Source of the DNA: Saccharospirillum sp039982735 | Lineage (GTDB): Bacteria > Pseudomonadota > Gammaproteobacteria > Pseudomonadales > Natronospirillaceae | Length of the DNA stretch: 64,000 nt | NCBI RefSeq assembly: GCF_039982735.1 | Contig: NZ_JBDWXV010000018.1 | Span: forward strand, 62,001-126,000 | Direction of reading: 5' to 3' | Part shown: positions 1-7,425 of the stretch, piece by piece | Position numbering within the stretch: the stretch's first letter is position 1 | How the letters are laid out: each line of letters begins with the position of its first letter | Translations under genes and position numbers: made by a program | Notes under the pieces: generated by a model | What the model saw: the letters and a program-made list of their open reading frames with translations, nothing else | Told to the model about the DNA's origin: nothing | Databases searched by the model: none

Positions 1-452
1 TGTTCTTTTTCTATTCGAGCGTCGGCCTTGCCAATACGCTTCCCGGTGTCATTCTTGCGCACGCAGCACTGGGCACGCCCTTCGTGGTAATCACTGTCAC
101 TGCAACCCTGGTAGGGTTTGATCACTCTCTCACTCGCGCCTCTGCGAGCCTGGGTGCCGGGGCAGGGCGTACGTTTTTCAAGATACAGATGCCGCTGATT
201 CTTCCGGGCGTGATTTCGGGGGGCTTGTTTGCCTTTATCACCTCGTTCGATGAAATTGTCATTGTGCTGTTTTTGGCCGGGGTTGAGCAGAGAACCATAC
301 CGCGTGAAATGTGGTCGGGCATCCGTGAGCAGATCAGCCCAACCATTCTCGCCGTGGCCTCCATTCTGGTGGCCTTCTCGATACTGCTGCTGACGACGGT
401 GGAGGTGCTAAGGCGCCGCTCTGAGCGGTTGCGGGGTATGTCACCGGGGTGA
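1..452 (+). CDS. ABC transporter permease, PotC/YdcV type (3' part only)
   Basis: The reading frame is open from base 3 of the window, so the gene begins upstream and only its last 149 codons are seen. It encodes the C-terminal part of an inner-membrane permease of the spermidine/putrescine (PotC-like) class. The cytoplasmic EAA loop that docks on the ATPase is visible as SLGAGAGRTFFKIQMPLILP, followed by a hydrophobic segment with the phrase FITSFDEIVIVLFLAG typical of PotC/YdcV proteins and a last membrane helix before a basic tail. The partner ATPase, second permease and binding protein would lie upstream. The substrate (polyamine, putrescine or another cationic solute) cannot be told from this fragment. 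A short inverted repeat (TCACCGG...CCGGTGA, 441-460) overlaps the stop codon but has no T tract. Confidence 0.85.
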   Translation, partial: FFFYSSVGLANTLPGVILAHAALGTPFVVITVTATLVGFDHSLTRASASLGAGAGRTFFKIQMPLILPGVISGGLFAFITSFDEIVIVLFLAGVEQRTIPREMWSGIREQISPTILAVASILVAFSILLLTTVEVLRRRSERLRGMSPG

Positions 453-514
453 TCCGGTGACTTACTAACTCAAATTTCGGAGTTCGAGTCAGTTCAGTGG
501 CATGAGTCCGCACT

Positions 515-617
515 GGCCACCTGAGGCGCCCCTTTGGGGGCGGCGTAGATCCATCCGTGGAGCCTGGGCCGCAGCATCCTTGCTGCGGACGACCCCACAG
601 GGGCACCCCAGGTAACC
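515..617 (+). repeat. Long inverted-repeat element, copy R1
   Basis: Two 27-nt arms (515-541 and 591-617) are largely complementary and enclose an inner hairpin CCGCAGCA/TGCTGCGG at about 569-588. The element lies between two convergent genes and contains no plausible coding region. It shares the internal phrase GGCGT...CATCC...GG and the inner hairpin with the copies at 14329, 32906, 49304 and 49795. The arms here are less perfect than in the other copies. Confidence 0.75.
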
Positions 618-726
618 GCTGCTTATCTATTCGGCGAACGATTAATCTATTAAATCAATTTTCCCGGAGTCGCCAGGCCTCACCCCGCGACACACTCTTC
701 ATTCTTTCTTTCTTTCCTTCCTACTC

Positions 727-2277
727 TTACTCTTCCGGTGCGTAACCGACTCTAAATCCACCCCAGTGCTTGCCATTCACGTAGATCGGGGATGAAAGGT
801 CGTGCATGACTTCACCGGTATCCCGCTTGTAGGTTTGCAGTAGAAAGCGTTCGGTATTGGAGCCGCAACGGGCGCCGGTGTAGTCATTAAATATTCGCTT
901 GGTGCGGTTGGCCACCAGATCAGTCTCGGGGTTGCCGGTTAAAGGTTTAGAGAACTTGAGATTATGGGTCGGGAAGTAGCCGTTCACATCAACCGCACCG
1001 GCGTAGACGATATCGGAGTTGGCCTGAAGAATGGGCTCTTGAATATCCGGTAGAATTTTATCGGTGAAAGTGTCGAAGCCGGTCTTGTACTTGGGTGGCT
1101 CAGTGTTCGGTATGCGCTGATAGTTGAAATCGAACAGCGCCTCGCGGGTGATTTCCCCTTGTTCAATGGCCTGCTCGAACCGCTTGCCTATTCGCTCTGC
1201 GGTTGTCAGGCACAACGCCTGAATCTTGTGGTTGCGATCGTCCAGCTCAAAGTCGTGCAGCTGTCGAAAAATGTCTTCGGTTTCGTGACTCAGTTGAATG
1301 GCCTTGGCTGAGGTTTCTTCCAGGTCCTTGTCGATTCTGGTGATGGATTCGTGCAAGGCCGTGACATCGCTGGAGATGCCTCCCTTAGCTTCATCAAAGA
1401 GGGTGAGTGATTCGCTGACCGACTCCATGGCCTGACTGGCTTTGCGGGTGCTCTCGGCAGTGTTGTTGACATCTTCGCTAGCCTGGCTGATCTGGGCTGA
1501 CATGGCATTGGCGATGTCGCTCAGGGTCGACATGGCAGCAACGGAGCTGACGCTGTCTGCAGACACTCTGGACAGGAGAGTTTCAATCCCTTTGGTGGCT
1601 TCGCTTGTTTTGTTGGCCAGGTTGCGGACTTCATCGGCTACAACCGAGAACCCTCGTCCGTATTCACCGGCGCGCGCTGCTTCAATGGCGGCGTTGAGGG
1701 CAAGCAGATTGGTCTGGTCGGCCAGTTGATTGATGGTGTGCGTGATGTGGCTGATGGAGTCAGCCTTGTCTTTCAGCGCGGTAAGTACGGCGTTGGTGCT
1801 TTCCATTTGGGTCAGCAAGGTGTCGCGTTGGTTGGCGATGTCCACCAGAGCACTATCAATGCGGCTCATGTCTTGGGTGGCGATGGATACATGCTCATGT
1901 GACTGGCTGACATTGGATGACAATTGCGCACCCGATGTTTCGAGCACTTCAATGCGATCGGCGACCTGCTGGGCGTGCTTAACTTGCATTGCCAGTGCGC
2001 GGGCCAGTTTATCGAGAAAATTGGAGAGTGTTGCGCCACCGATGGCTATACGCTGAGCGGCACCGGCAATGTGCGTCAGAGATTCCGAATCGGCTGATAT
2101 CGGTTGCTCAGAGTGATTGGTCTGATCTCGCCGGGCACGCAGTCGGCGATGAACCTCGTGACTGGCTACCACCAGCAATGCCAGCGCTATAGTAGCTTGC
2201 CAGGCTGGCATTGGAATGAGAAGCAGTAACCAGGCAGACAGGCCCAGAATAATTCCGGAAAGCAGTGAGAGCAGCAT
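727..2277 (-). CDS. Methyl-accepting chemotaxis protein with C-terminal sensor domain
   Basis: This 516-residue chemoreceptor starts with two closely spaced hydrophobic segments (about residues 2-20 and 27-40) and a basic stretch, with no periplasmic domain between them. The coiled-coil signalling region follows, with its conserved hairpin tip (LADQTNLLALNAAIEAARAG, about residues 185-205). This tip normally binds CheW and CheA. After the coiled coil, about 130 residues form a cytoplasmic domain ending in DLSSPIYVNGKHWGGFRVGY, a motif I recognise from Cache-like sensor domains placed at the C-terminus of some chemoreceptors. The receptor therefore probably senses an internal or redox-linked signal; the ligand is unknown. 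No other chemotaxis gene is nearby. The gene converges on the truncated permease gene. Confidence 0.9.
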   Translation of the reverse strand: MLLSLLSGIILGLSAWLLLLIPMPAWQATIALALLVVASHEVHRRLRARRDQTNHSEQPISADSESLTHIAGAAQRIAIGGATLSNFLDKLARALAMQVKHAQQVADRIEVLETSGAQLSSNVSQSHEHVSIATQDMSRIDSALVDIANQRDTLLTQMESTNAVLTALKDKADSISHITHTINQLADQTNLLALNAAIEAARAGEYGRGFSVVADEVRNLANKTSEATKGIETLLSRVSADSVSSVAAMSTLSDIANAMSAQISQASEDVNNTAESTRKASQAMESVSESLTLFDEAKGGISSDVTALHESITRIDKDLEETSAKAIQLSHETEDIFRQLHDFELDDRNHKIQALCLTTAERIGKRFEQAIEQGEITREALFDFNYQRIPNTEPPKYKTGFDTFTDKILPDIQEPILQANSDIVYAGAVDVNGYFPTHNLKFSKPLTGNPETDLVANRTKRIFNDYTGARCGSNTERFLLQTYKRDTGEVMHDLSSPIYVNGKHWGGFRVGYAPEE

Positions 2278-2398
2278 CGATAGTGGTCTTCTATTGAGAC
2301 GTTACTCTTAAATTAGCATTCCAACAGAAAATGTCTATTCCACTAAGGTGGGGGGCGGTGACCCGGAACAGTCCACTTTTAGCGGGACGATTAACCGC

Positions 2399-2559
2399 TT
2401 GTTGAAAAAGGCCTCCTGTCTTTTTCAAACCATGAGAAGCAAACAGTGTGATTTTTGCTTCTCTCACAAAATCAATGGCTTAGCTGTCTTCAATTGTGCC
2501 GGAACATCCGTGTTCCAGAGCAGTCTGTCGGCTTTCTGTCGCAATTCAACAGCCTGCTA
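2399..2559 (+). repeat. Multi-hairpin repeat, copy 1 (diverged)
   Basis: This stretch is clearly related to those at 29121-29283 and 29581-29742: it starts with TTGTTGAAAAAGGC, contains a GAGAAGCAAA...TTTGCTTCTC hairpin, a CACAAAATCAATGGCTTA block and a CCGGAACATCCGTGTTCC hairpin, and ends CAACAGCCTGCTA. The third and fifth hairpins are degraded compared with the other copies. Its right end supplies the stop codon of ychF (complement of CTA at 2557-2559), so the repeat abuts or has replaced the original 3' end of that gene. Confidence 0.75.
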
Positions 2560-3648
2560 GACGTTGAAGCGAAAATGCATCACATCGCCGTCTTTTACGA
2601 TGTATTCCTTACCTTCAAGTCGCCATTTACCCGCTTCCTTTGCTCCAGCTTCACCGTTGTAGGCGACAAAGTCATCGTAGGAGATGGTTTCTGAACGGAT
2701 GAAGCCTTTCTCGAAGTCAGTATGAATCACGCCGGCAGCCTGAGGTGCCGTTGCCCCCACCTTGACGGTCCAGGCGCGAACCTCTTTGACACCGGCCGTA
2801 AAGTAAGTTTGCAGGCCAAGCAGAGAATAAGCCGCCCGGATAACCCGGTTCAGGCCGGGCTCTTCCATGCCCAGGTCGGCCAGGAACTCGGTTTTTTCAT
2901 CGTCTTCAAGCTCTGCAATCTCGGATTCGAGCTTGTTGCAGATGGCCACGACCTCAGCGTTTTCGGTGGAGGCTATTTCACGGACCCGGTCAAGCATGGG
3001 GTTGTTGTCGAAGCCATCCTCATCAACGTTGGCGATGTAGAGCGTAGGCTTGGTGGTCAGAAAGAAAAAAGGCTTCAGATCCGCTTTTTCGTCGTCGGTC
3101 AGCGTTACGCTGCGAATCGGGCGCGCTTCGTTCAGGGCCGGGCGAATCTTCTCCAGAACGGCGACCTGACGAATGGCGTCTTTGTCTTGTCCCTTGGCTT
3201 TCTTCTGCAGTTTCAGCAGTTGTTTTTCGAGCATATCGAGGTCAGCCAGGGCCAGCTCGGTATTGATGATTTCGATATCCGATGCCGGGTCGATCTTGTT
3301 GGCAACATGGATGACGTTGTCGTTCTCGAAGCAACGCACAACGTGGGCAATGGCATCGGTTTCGCGAATGTTGGCCAGAAACTGGTTGCCGAGCCCTTCT
3401 CCTTTGGACGCACCGGCGACCAGGCCGGCAATATCCACGAATTCCATGGTAGTAGGGATGGTGCGCTCGGGCTTGACGATCTCGACCAGCTTGTCCTGAC
3501 GCGGATCCGGTACCGGCACCACACCGGTGTTGGGCTCGATGGTGCAGAACGGGAAGTTTTCCGCATCGATACCGGCCTGGGTCAGGGCGTTGAAAAGGGT
3601 GGATTTACCGACATTGGGTAGTCCGACGATGCCACATTTAATGCCCAT
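2557..3648 (-). CDS. ychF: Ribosome-binding ATPase YchF
   Basis: This 363-residue protein of the OLA1/YchF subfamily of the Obg-like P-loop family has the normal family length. The P-loop GLPNVGKST is at residues 8-16, the Walker B region DIAGLVAGASKGEGLGNQFL follows, and NKIDP and CNKLE provide NKxE-type nucleotide motifs. The C-terminal TGS domain contains LQTYFTAGVKEVRAWTVKVG and ends near DGDVMHFRFNV. YchF hydrolyses ATP and associates with ribosomes. The start is the ATG giving MGIKCGIVGLPNVGKS. It lies downstream of pth, as in many gammaproteobacteria. Its stop codon coincides with the edge of a dispersed repeat. Confidence 0.97.
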   Translation of the reverse strand: MGIKCGIVGLPNVGKSTLFNALTQAGIDAENFPFCTIEPNTGVVPVPDPRQDKLVEIVKPERTIPTTMEFVDIAGLVAGASKGEGLGNQFLANIRETDAIAHVVRCFENDNVIHVANKIDPASDIEIINTELALADLDMLEKQLLKLQKKAKGQDKDAIRQVAVLEKIRPALNEARPIRSVTLTDDEKADLKPFFFLTTKPTLYIANVDEDGFDNNPMLDRVREIASTENAEVVAICNKLESEIAELEDDEKTEFLADLGMEEPGLNRVIRAAYSLLGLQTYFTAGVKEVRAWTVKVGATAPQAAGVIHTDFEKGFIRSETISYDDFVAYNGEAGAKEAGKWRLEGKEYIVKDGDVMHFRFNV

Positions 3649-3673
3649 GCTGGGGGTCTCCTGAAGGCAGAGG

Positions 3674-4264
3674 TCAGTCTGCTTTGAATTGGTGTAATTG
3701 GTTCATGGCTTTTTGCCAGTGTCCGGCAACGCACAGGGGGGTTTGCTCGACTGCGGCGTCCAGAGCTCTGGCCAGGCTGATCCGGTCGTCGGGGTGTGCT
3801 TTTGACAGCACGTAGCTGACTACCTGGCTCGCCGATCCCGGGTGGCCAATGCCCAGACGCAACCGGTAAAAATCCCGATTGTTCGCCAGGCAGGCAATGA
3901 TGTCGCGCAAGCCATTGTGACCGCCATGGCCACCGCCTTTCTTAAGGCGAGCCACGCCGGCGGGCAAGTCCAGCTCGTCATGTGCTACCAGAATTCGTTC
4001 GGCCGGTATCTTATAAAACTGTGCCAGCGCAGCGACGCTCTGGCCGCTGCGGTTCATAAAGGTCATGGGTTTGAGCAACCAGACGTCGGCGTTGCCAATG
4101 CGCACTTTTGCCGTCATTGCCTGGTATTTGCTGTCGAGCTTCCATTGGCCACCAACGGCTTCAGCCAGTGCATCGACGTACTCGAAGCCCGCATTGTGCC
4201 GGGTGTGGTCGTATTGGGTTCCGGGGTTACCCAGACCGACAATCATCTCAATAGGGTCATTCAT
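3674..4264 (-). CDS. pth: Peptidyl-tRNA hydrolase
   Basis: Pth cleaves peptidyl-tRNA released from stalled ribosomes in the cytoplasm. Family motifs are IVGLGNPGTQYDHTRHNAGF near the N-terminus (with the catalytic histidine in RHNAGF), LLKPMTFMNRSG, HDELDLPAG and GGGHGGHNGLRDI. I chose the ATG at 4264 (196 residues, MNDPIEMIVGLGNPG), which matches the usual family length; an upstream in-frame ATG at 4339 would add 25 atypical residues and run into the rplY terminator. No strong Shine-Dalgarno is visible, and a second candidate start is the ATG at 4246. The gene lies between rplY and ychF. Confidence 0.95.
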   Translation of the reverse strand: MNDPIEMIVGLGNPGTQYDHTRHNAGFEYVDALAEAVGGQWKLDSKYQAMTAKVRIGNADVWLLKPMTFMNRSGQSVAALAQFYKIPAERILVAHDELDLPAGVARLKKGGGHGGHNGLRDIIACLANNRDFYRLRLGIGHPGSASQVVSYVLSKAHPDDRISLARALDAAVEQTPLCVAGHWQKAMNQLHQFKAD

Positions 4265-4337
4265 GAGGGTGCCACTGTGCAACCTTGGTAATGAAAGCAG
4301 TTTGGAGAATGGGGGCCATTTTCCAAGCTGCCTGAGC

Positions 4338-4372
4338 AAAAAAAGGGCCCTGAGGCCCTTTTTACGTTCAGA
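4338..4372 (-). terminator. Rho-independent terminator after rplY
   Basis: Read leftward, AAAAAGGGCCTCAGGGCC is followed by a run of T. The GC-rich stem flanked by A and T runs lies just downstream of the rplY stop, and would separate rplY from pth. Confidence 0.75.
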
Positions 4373-4381
4373 TGGCGCTAC

Positions 4382-5017
4382 TTATTCTTCAGCAGCGTCT
4401 TCTTCGGCGTCGTCTGCATCGTCAATAATGCCAGCTGGCTTAACAACGGAGACAACCGGTGCGTCGTGGTCTGCACCCTTGTTCAGTTCAACCAGTTCTA
4501 CACCTTTTGGCAACACCAGGTCGCTCAGGTGCAGCACGGTACCCAGTTCAATCTTGGCCATGTCGACTTCGATGAATTCGGGCAGGTCGCTCACTTTACA
4601 GGTGATGTCGACGTCGGTGGCGCTGTGCTGGATCTTGCCGCCTTGCAGTTTCACCGCTTTGCACTGGTCTTCATTAACGAAGTGCAATGGCACTTTCTTG
4701 TGGACTACGCTGGACTTGGTGACACGTTCAAAGTCAGCGTGCAGCGGGTGACCCTTGGCAGGGTGGCGCTGAAGGTCCATCAGAATGGCCTGTTCTTCCT
4801 TGCCATCGATGTTGATGGTCAGGACGTGAGAAAAGAAAGCTTCGTTGTTCAGTGCCTTGACCAGTTCGCGAGCTTCCAGAGTCAGGCTGGTTGGCTTGCG
4901 GTTCTTGGCGCCACCGTAAATGATGGCAGGTACTTTGCCTTCTTTACGCAGGCGGCGGCTCGCACCCTTTCCTGCAAGCTCACGCACTTCGGCGTTTAAT
5001 GCAAAAGAATCGGACAT
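4382..5017 (-). CDS. rplY: 50S ribosomal protein L25/general stress protein Ctc
   Basis: This 211-residue L25 has the two-domain (Ctc-type) form: an N-terminal 5S rRNA-binding L25 domain (about 1-95; GKGASRRLRKEGKVPAIIYG is characteristic) and a C-terminal beta domain (about 100-185) with FIEVDMAKIELGTVLHLSDL. The tail is very acidic (DDADDAEEDAAEE). It binds 5S rRNA in the large subunit. The start ATG has a good ribosome binding site (GGAGAAACACC). A leader hairpin precedes it (5036-5069). The order rplY-prs is typical for gammaproteobacteria. Confidence 0.96.
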   Translation of the reverse strand: MSDSFALNAEVRELAGKGASRRLRKEGKVPAIIYGGAKNRKPTSLTLEARELVKALNNEAFFSHVLTINIDGKEEQAILMDLQRHPAKGHPLHADFERVTKSSVVHKKVPLHFVNEDQCKAVKLQGGKIQHSATDVDITCKVSDLPEFIEVDMAKIELGTVLHLSDLVLPKGVELVELNKGADHDAPVVSVVKPAGIIDDADDAEEDAAEE

Positions 5018-5035
5018 GGTGTTTCTCCAAATATA

Positions 5036-5069
5036 GGTACCACAGACCGCGACCAGTCTGGGCGGTACC
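5036..5069 (-). promoter_or_regulatory. Leader hairpin of rplY
   Basis: The rplY leader can fold with GGTACC at both ends and CAGAC/GTCTG inside, ending close to the ribosome binding site. E. coli L25 is known to repress its own translation through its leader, so a similar role here is a reasonable inference; I cannot compare structures without an alignment. Confidence 0.45.
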
Positions 5070-5080
5070 GTTTTTAAAAG

Positions 5081-5099
5081 TATCGGGTGACTCCCGATA
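5081..5099 (-). terminator. Possible weak terminator between prs and rplY
   Basis: Read leftward, TATCGGG...CCCGATA is followed by CTTTTAAAAA. The stem is 7 bp and the T tract short, so partial termination or an attenuation hairpin is as likely as full termination. Confidence 0.4.
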
Positions 5100-5137
5100 A
5101 GCGAATTTAGCTGGGAAAAGTCGGTAAATGTTCCGAA

Positions 5138-6076
5138 TTAACGGAACATTGCACTGATTGATTCCTCATTGCTAACACGGCGCATGGACTCAGCAAGAAT
5201 CCCTGCCATAGAAAGCTGGCGGATATTAGCACAGTTTTTTGCAGCATCCGAGAGGGGAATCGTATCGGTGACCACCAATTCGAGGTTTGAGTTGGCAATG
5301 CGCTCAACGGCCGGTCCACTGAGTACCGGATGAACCGCATAGGCGACCACTTTGTGGGCACCGTGCTTGACCAGTGCCTCTGCTGCCTGGCAAAGCGTGC
5401 CGGCGGTGTCGACCATGTCATCGACAATAACGCAGGTGCGGTCTTTGACATCACCAATGATGTGCATGATTTCTGCCTGGTTGGCCTTGGGCCGGCGCTT
5501 GTCGATGATGGCCAGGTCGGCCCCCAGTTGCTTGGCGACGGCTCTTGCCCGAACCACGCCACCGACATCGGGCGAGACCACGATCAGGTCTTCAAAGTCT
5601 TGGCGTTGTATGTCGTCGAGCAGAATGGGCGACCCATAGATGTTGTCGACCGGGATGCTGAAAAAGCCCTGTATCTGGTCGGCGTGCAAGTCTACGGTCA
5701 GAATTCGGTCGATCCCCACCACCGTCAGCATGTCGGCAACCACCTTGGCTGAAATGGGTACACGCGAACTGCGAGGGCGACGGTCCTGTCGGGCATAACC
5801 GAAATAGGGCATGACCGCCGTAATACGGCCTGCAGAAGCGCGGCGCAGTGCATCGGCCAGCAGTATGACTTCCATTAGGTTATCGTTTGTTGGGGCGCAG
5901 GTGGGCTGAATAATGAAAACGTCGGCGCCACGGACATTCTCATTGATGTCAATGGCGGTTTCACCATCGCTGAACTGGGTAATGGTGGCGTCCCCCATGG
6001 GAATACAGAGACGCTCAACCACCTGGTTGGCGAGTTCGGGGTTGGCGTTCCCCGTGAATACCATCATTTTCGACAC
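5138..6076 (-). CDS. prs: Ribose-phosphate pyrophosphokinase
   Basis: PRPP synthase transfers pyrophosphate from ATP to ribose 5-phosphate, feeding nucleotide, histidine, tryptophan and NAD synthesis. Diagnostic segments are INENVRGADVFIIQPT, the flexible-loop motif RRPRSSRVPISAKVVADML, HADQIQGFF and the PRPP-binding loop VIVDDMVDTAGTL. I start it at the GTG at 6076 (VSKMMVFTGN; 312 residues): this aligns end to end with the E. coli enzyme and has a ribosome binding site (AAGGGTGG) 6 bases upstream, whereas the ATG at 6130 would add 18 unrelated residues. Confidence 0.95.
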   Translation of the reverse strand: MSKMMVFTGNANPELANQVVERLCIPMGDATITQFSDGETAIDINENVRGADVFIIQPTCAPTNDNLMEVILLADALRRASAGRITAVMPYFGYARQDRRPRSSRVPISAKVVADMLTVVGIDRILTVDLHADQIQGFFSIPVDNIYGSPILLDDIQRQDFEDLIVVSPDVGGVVRARAVAKQLGADLAIIDKRRPKANQAEIMHIIGDVKDRTCVIVDDMVDTAGTLCQAAEALVKHGAHKVVAYAVHPVLSGPAVERIANSNLELVVTDTIPLSDAAKNCANIRQLSMAGILAESMRRVSNEESISAMFR

Positions 6077-6114
6077 TTCGAACCACCCTTGTTGGCGTTT
6101 GCTTGAACATACGT

Positions 6115-6137
6115 CAGGTGGTTCTCGCAACCACCTG
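6115..6137 (-). other. Perfect hairpin between ispE and prs
   Basis: CAGGTGGTT, a 5-base loop and AACCACCTG form a 9-bp perfect stem in the 81-bp gap where many relatives carry a tRNA-Gln gene. There is no T tract, and I see no tRNA here. It may act as an mRNA stability or processing hairpin. Confidence 0.4.
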
Positions 6138-6157
6138 CCTGGAAACTGGTGTTGCGA

Positions 6158-7021
6158 TCAGCCCTGTCTGGCCAGGGCCTGGTGCAGAGGCGACTGATTA
6201 ACCCCCCGTGCGGCAAAAGCGCGATAGCCGGGGTGGTGATCTTGAATGCTGCTCAGAATCTGTTGGGCTGCCATTTCGCTTCGCGTCTTAATGAACATAC
6301 TGGACCCGCTCCCGCTGAGTCTGACCGTATCGGCCCCGTCGCCGGCTAGGGCGCTGAGCGCTGTAAAGGCAAGATCAATATCAGGATAGAGTGCTCTGAC
6401 CAGGGGCTCAAAATCGTTGTGTCCGGCCCCGGTCAGTGCGGTGCGTATTGTGCTGACTGGGGTATGACGTGTCAATTGAGGATGGCTGAACAATTCAGCC
6501 GTGCTGACGTGAACCCCGGGATGAACCACAACAAACCAGTTCAGCGGCAAGTCGACAGGCGTTAATTGCTCGCCGACGCCCTCAGCCCAGGCAGAATGGC
6601 CGCGCACAAAAACCGGGACGTCGGCGCCGAGCGACAAGCCAATGTCTGCCAGCTCGTCAATAGAAAGGTTTAGTGACCAGAGCTTGTTTAGCCCCAGTAA
6701 CGCAGTCGCGCAGTCGGAGCTGCCGCCACCGAGGCCGCCTCCGGCAGGCAGCTGTTTGTTCAGGTGCAGCCTGGCGCCGGTGCGGTTTCCGGTAAGCGGT
6801 TGCAGGGCCCGGGCGGCACGCATTACCAGGTTGTCGGCTGGCGCCAGTTCAGGGTCTGAACAAGACAACTCAATGTCGGGCCGCGCCAGGGGCTCCAGTG
6901 TCAGAGTGTCACCAAAATCGAGCAGTTGAAACAGCGTTTGCAGGCGGTGATAGCCGTCTGGCCGGCGTCCGACTATATGCAGCATTAGATTCAGTTTGGC
7001 GGGCGCAGGCAGGGTCAGCAC
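6158..7021 (-). CDS. ispE: 4-diphosphocytidyl-2-C-methyl-D-erythritol kinase
   Basis: IspE, a GHMP-family kinase, phosphorylates CDP-methylerythritol in the MEP isoprenoid pathway. Motifs are PAPAKLNLMLHIVGRRPDGYH at the N-terminus, the glycine-rich ATP loop PAGGGLGGGSSDCA (about residue 95) and LSGSGSSMF near the C-terminus. The start is a GTG at 7021 (287 residues, VLTLPAPAKLNL) preceded by CAGGAG with a 9-base spacer; the upstream ATG at 7090 would add an atypical leader. lolB, the usual upstream neighbour in gammaproteobacteria, is absent here; instead a divergent transporter operon follows. Confidence 0.94.
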   Translation of the reverse strand: MLTLPAPAKLNLMLHIVGRRPDGYHRLQTLFQLLDFGDTLTLEPLARPDIELSCSDPELAPADNLVMRAARALQPLTGNRTGARLHLNKQLPAGGGLGGGSSDCATALLGLNKLWSLNLSIDELADIGLSLGADVPVFVRGHSAWAEGVGEQLTPVDLPLNWFVVVHPGVHVSTAELFSHPQLTRHTPVSTIRTALTGAGHNDFEPLVRALYPDIDLAFTALSALAGDGADTVRLSGSGSSMFIKTRSEMAAQQILSSIQDHHPGYRAFAARGVNQSPLHQALARQG

Positions 7022-7149
7022 CAGTTTAAACTCCTGAGAATGGGGTAAGAGTGGGGTTGCGGACGCCAGTTTACCGCAATGTGGCAGCACTGACTGCCCC
7101 GACTTGGGGACTGGCGCAGTGTCGACGCCGGTGAATCCTGCTGGGTCTT

Positions 7150-7170
7150 CAGAGAATGGGTGGGTTTACA
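7150..7170 (+). promoter_or_regulatory. Candidate upstream activator site for the TAXI transporter promoter
   Basis: TGGGTTTACACCCA is a near-perfect palindrome roughly 100 bp upstream of the sigma-54 promoter at 7259, the usual position of enhancer sites for DctD-type activators. The binding protein is inferred from the neighbouring two-component genes, not seen. Confidence 0.35.
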
Positions 7171-7258
7171 CCCAACACTCGCCTGGCGGTGGGTAATAGC
7201 TGACCCAGTATAGGCGTCTGTTCGTTCTGAAAGCCCCGGTTTGCCTGCTTTCGGTGCA

Positions 7259-7275
7259 TTGGCCCGCGCTTTGCT
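7259..7275 (+). promoter_or_regulatory. Sigma-54 promoter of the TAXI TRAP operon
   Basis: TTGGCCCGCGCTTTGCT matches the -24/-12 consensus (TGGCACG-N4-TTGCW) with one mismatch and has the invariant GG and GC separated by exactly 10 bases. It would start transcription near 7286, about 140 bp upstream of the receptor gene. A DctD-like sigma-54 activator is encoded 5.4 kb downstream, which supports the call. Confidence 0.65.
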
Positions 7276-7354
7276 ACTGTCTTGGTGCGCAGAGCCGGTG
7301 GCCGATGTAATGCCGGTCGACTGAACGCTCGAATAAGAACGAAAACGCACTACA

Positions 7355-7394
7355 CTGGTAGCTACCAGATGTTAACCCTAACGTTTATGTGTTA
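7355..7394 (+). promoter_or_regulatory. Palindromes in the TAXI operon leader
   Basis: CTGGTAGCTACCAG (7355-7368) is a perfect 14-bp palindrome, followed by two GTTAAC boxes. They sit between the predicted transcription start and the ribosome binding site, so a roadblock repressor site or an mRNA structure is possible. Confidence 0.35.
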
Positions 7395-7425
7395 ACGACA
7401 ACGACAACAACAAACTGGAGTTTCA

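Noticed and set aside
2722..3621. 299-codon frame opposite ychF
   Set aside because: It lies entirely antisense to a certain gene; its amino-acid pattern is the reverse-strand shadow common in GC-rich DNA.
6077..6157. tRNA-Gln gene between ispE and prs
   Set aside because: Only 81 bases with a simple hairpin; no cloverleaf or T-loop sequence.
7015..7350. 111-codon leftward frame upstream of ispE
   Set aside because: Its composition is not protein-like, it has no ribosome binding site, it overlaps the start of ispE in another frame and it covers the divergent sigma-54 promoter region.
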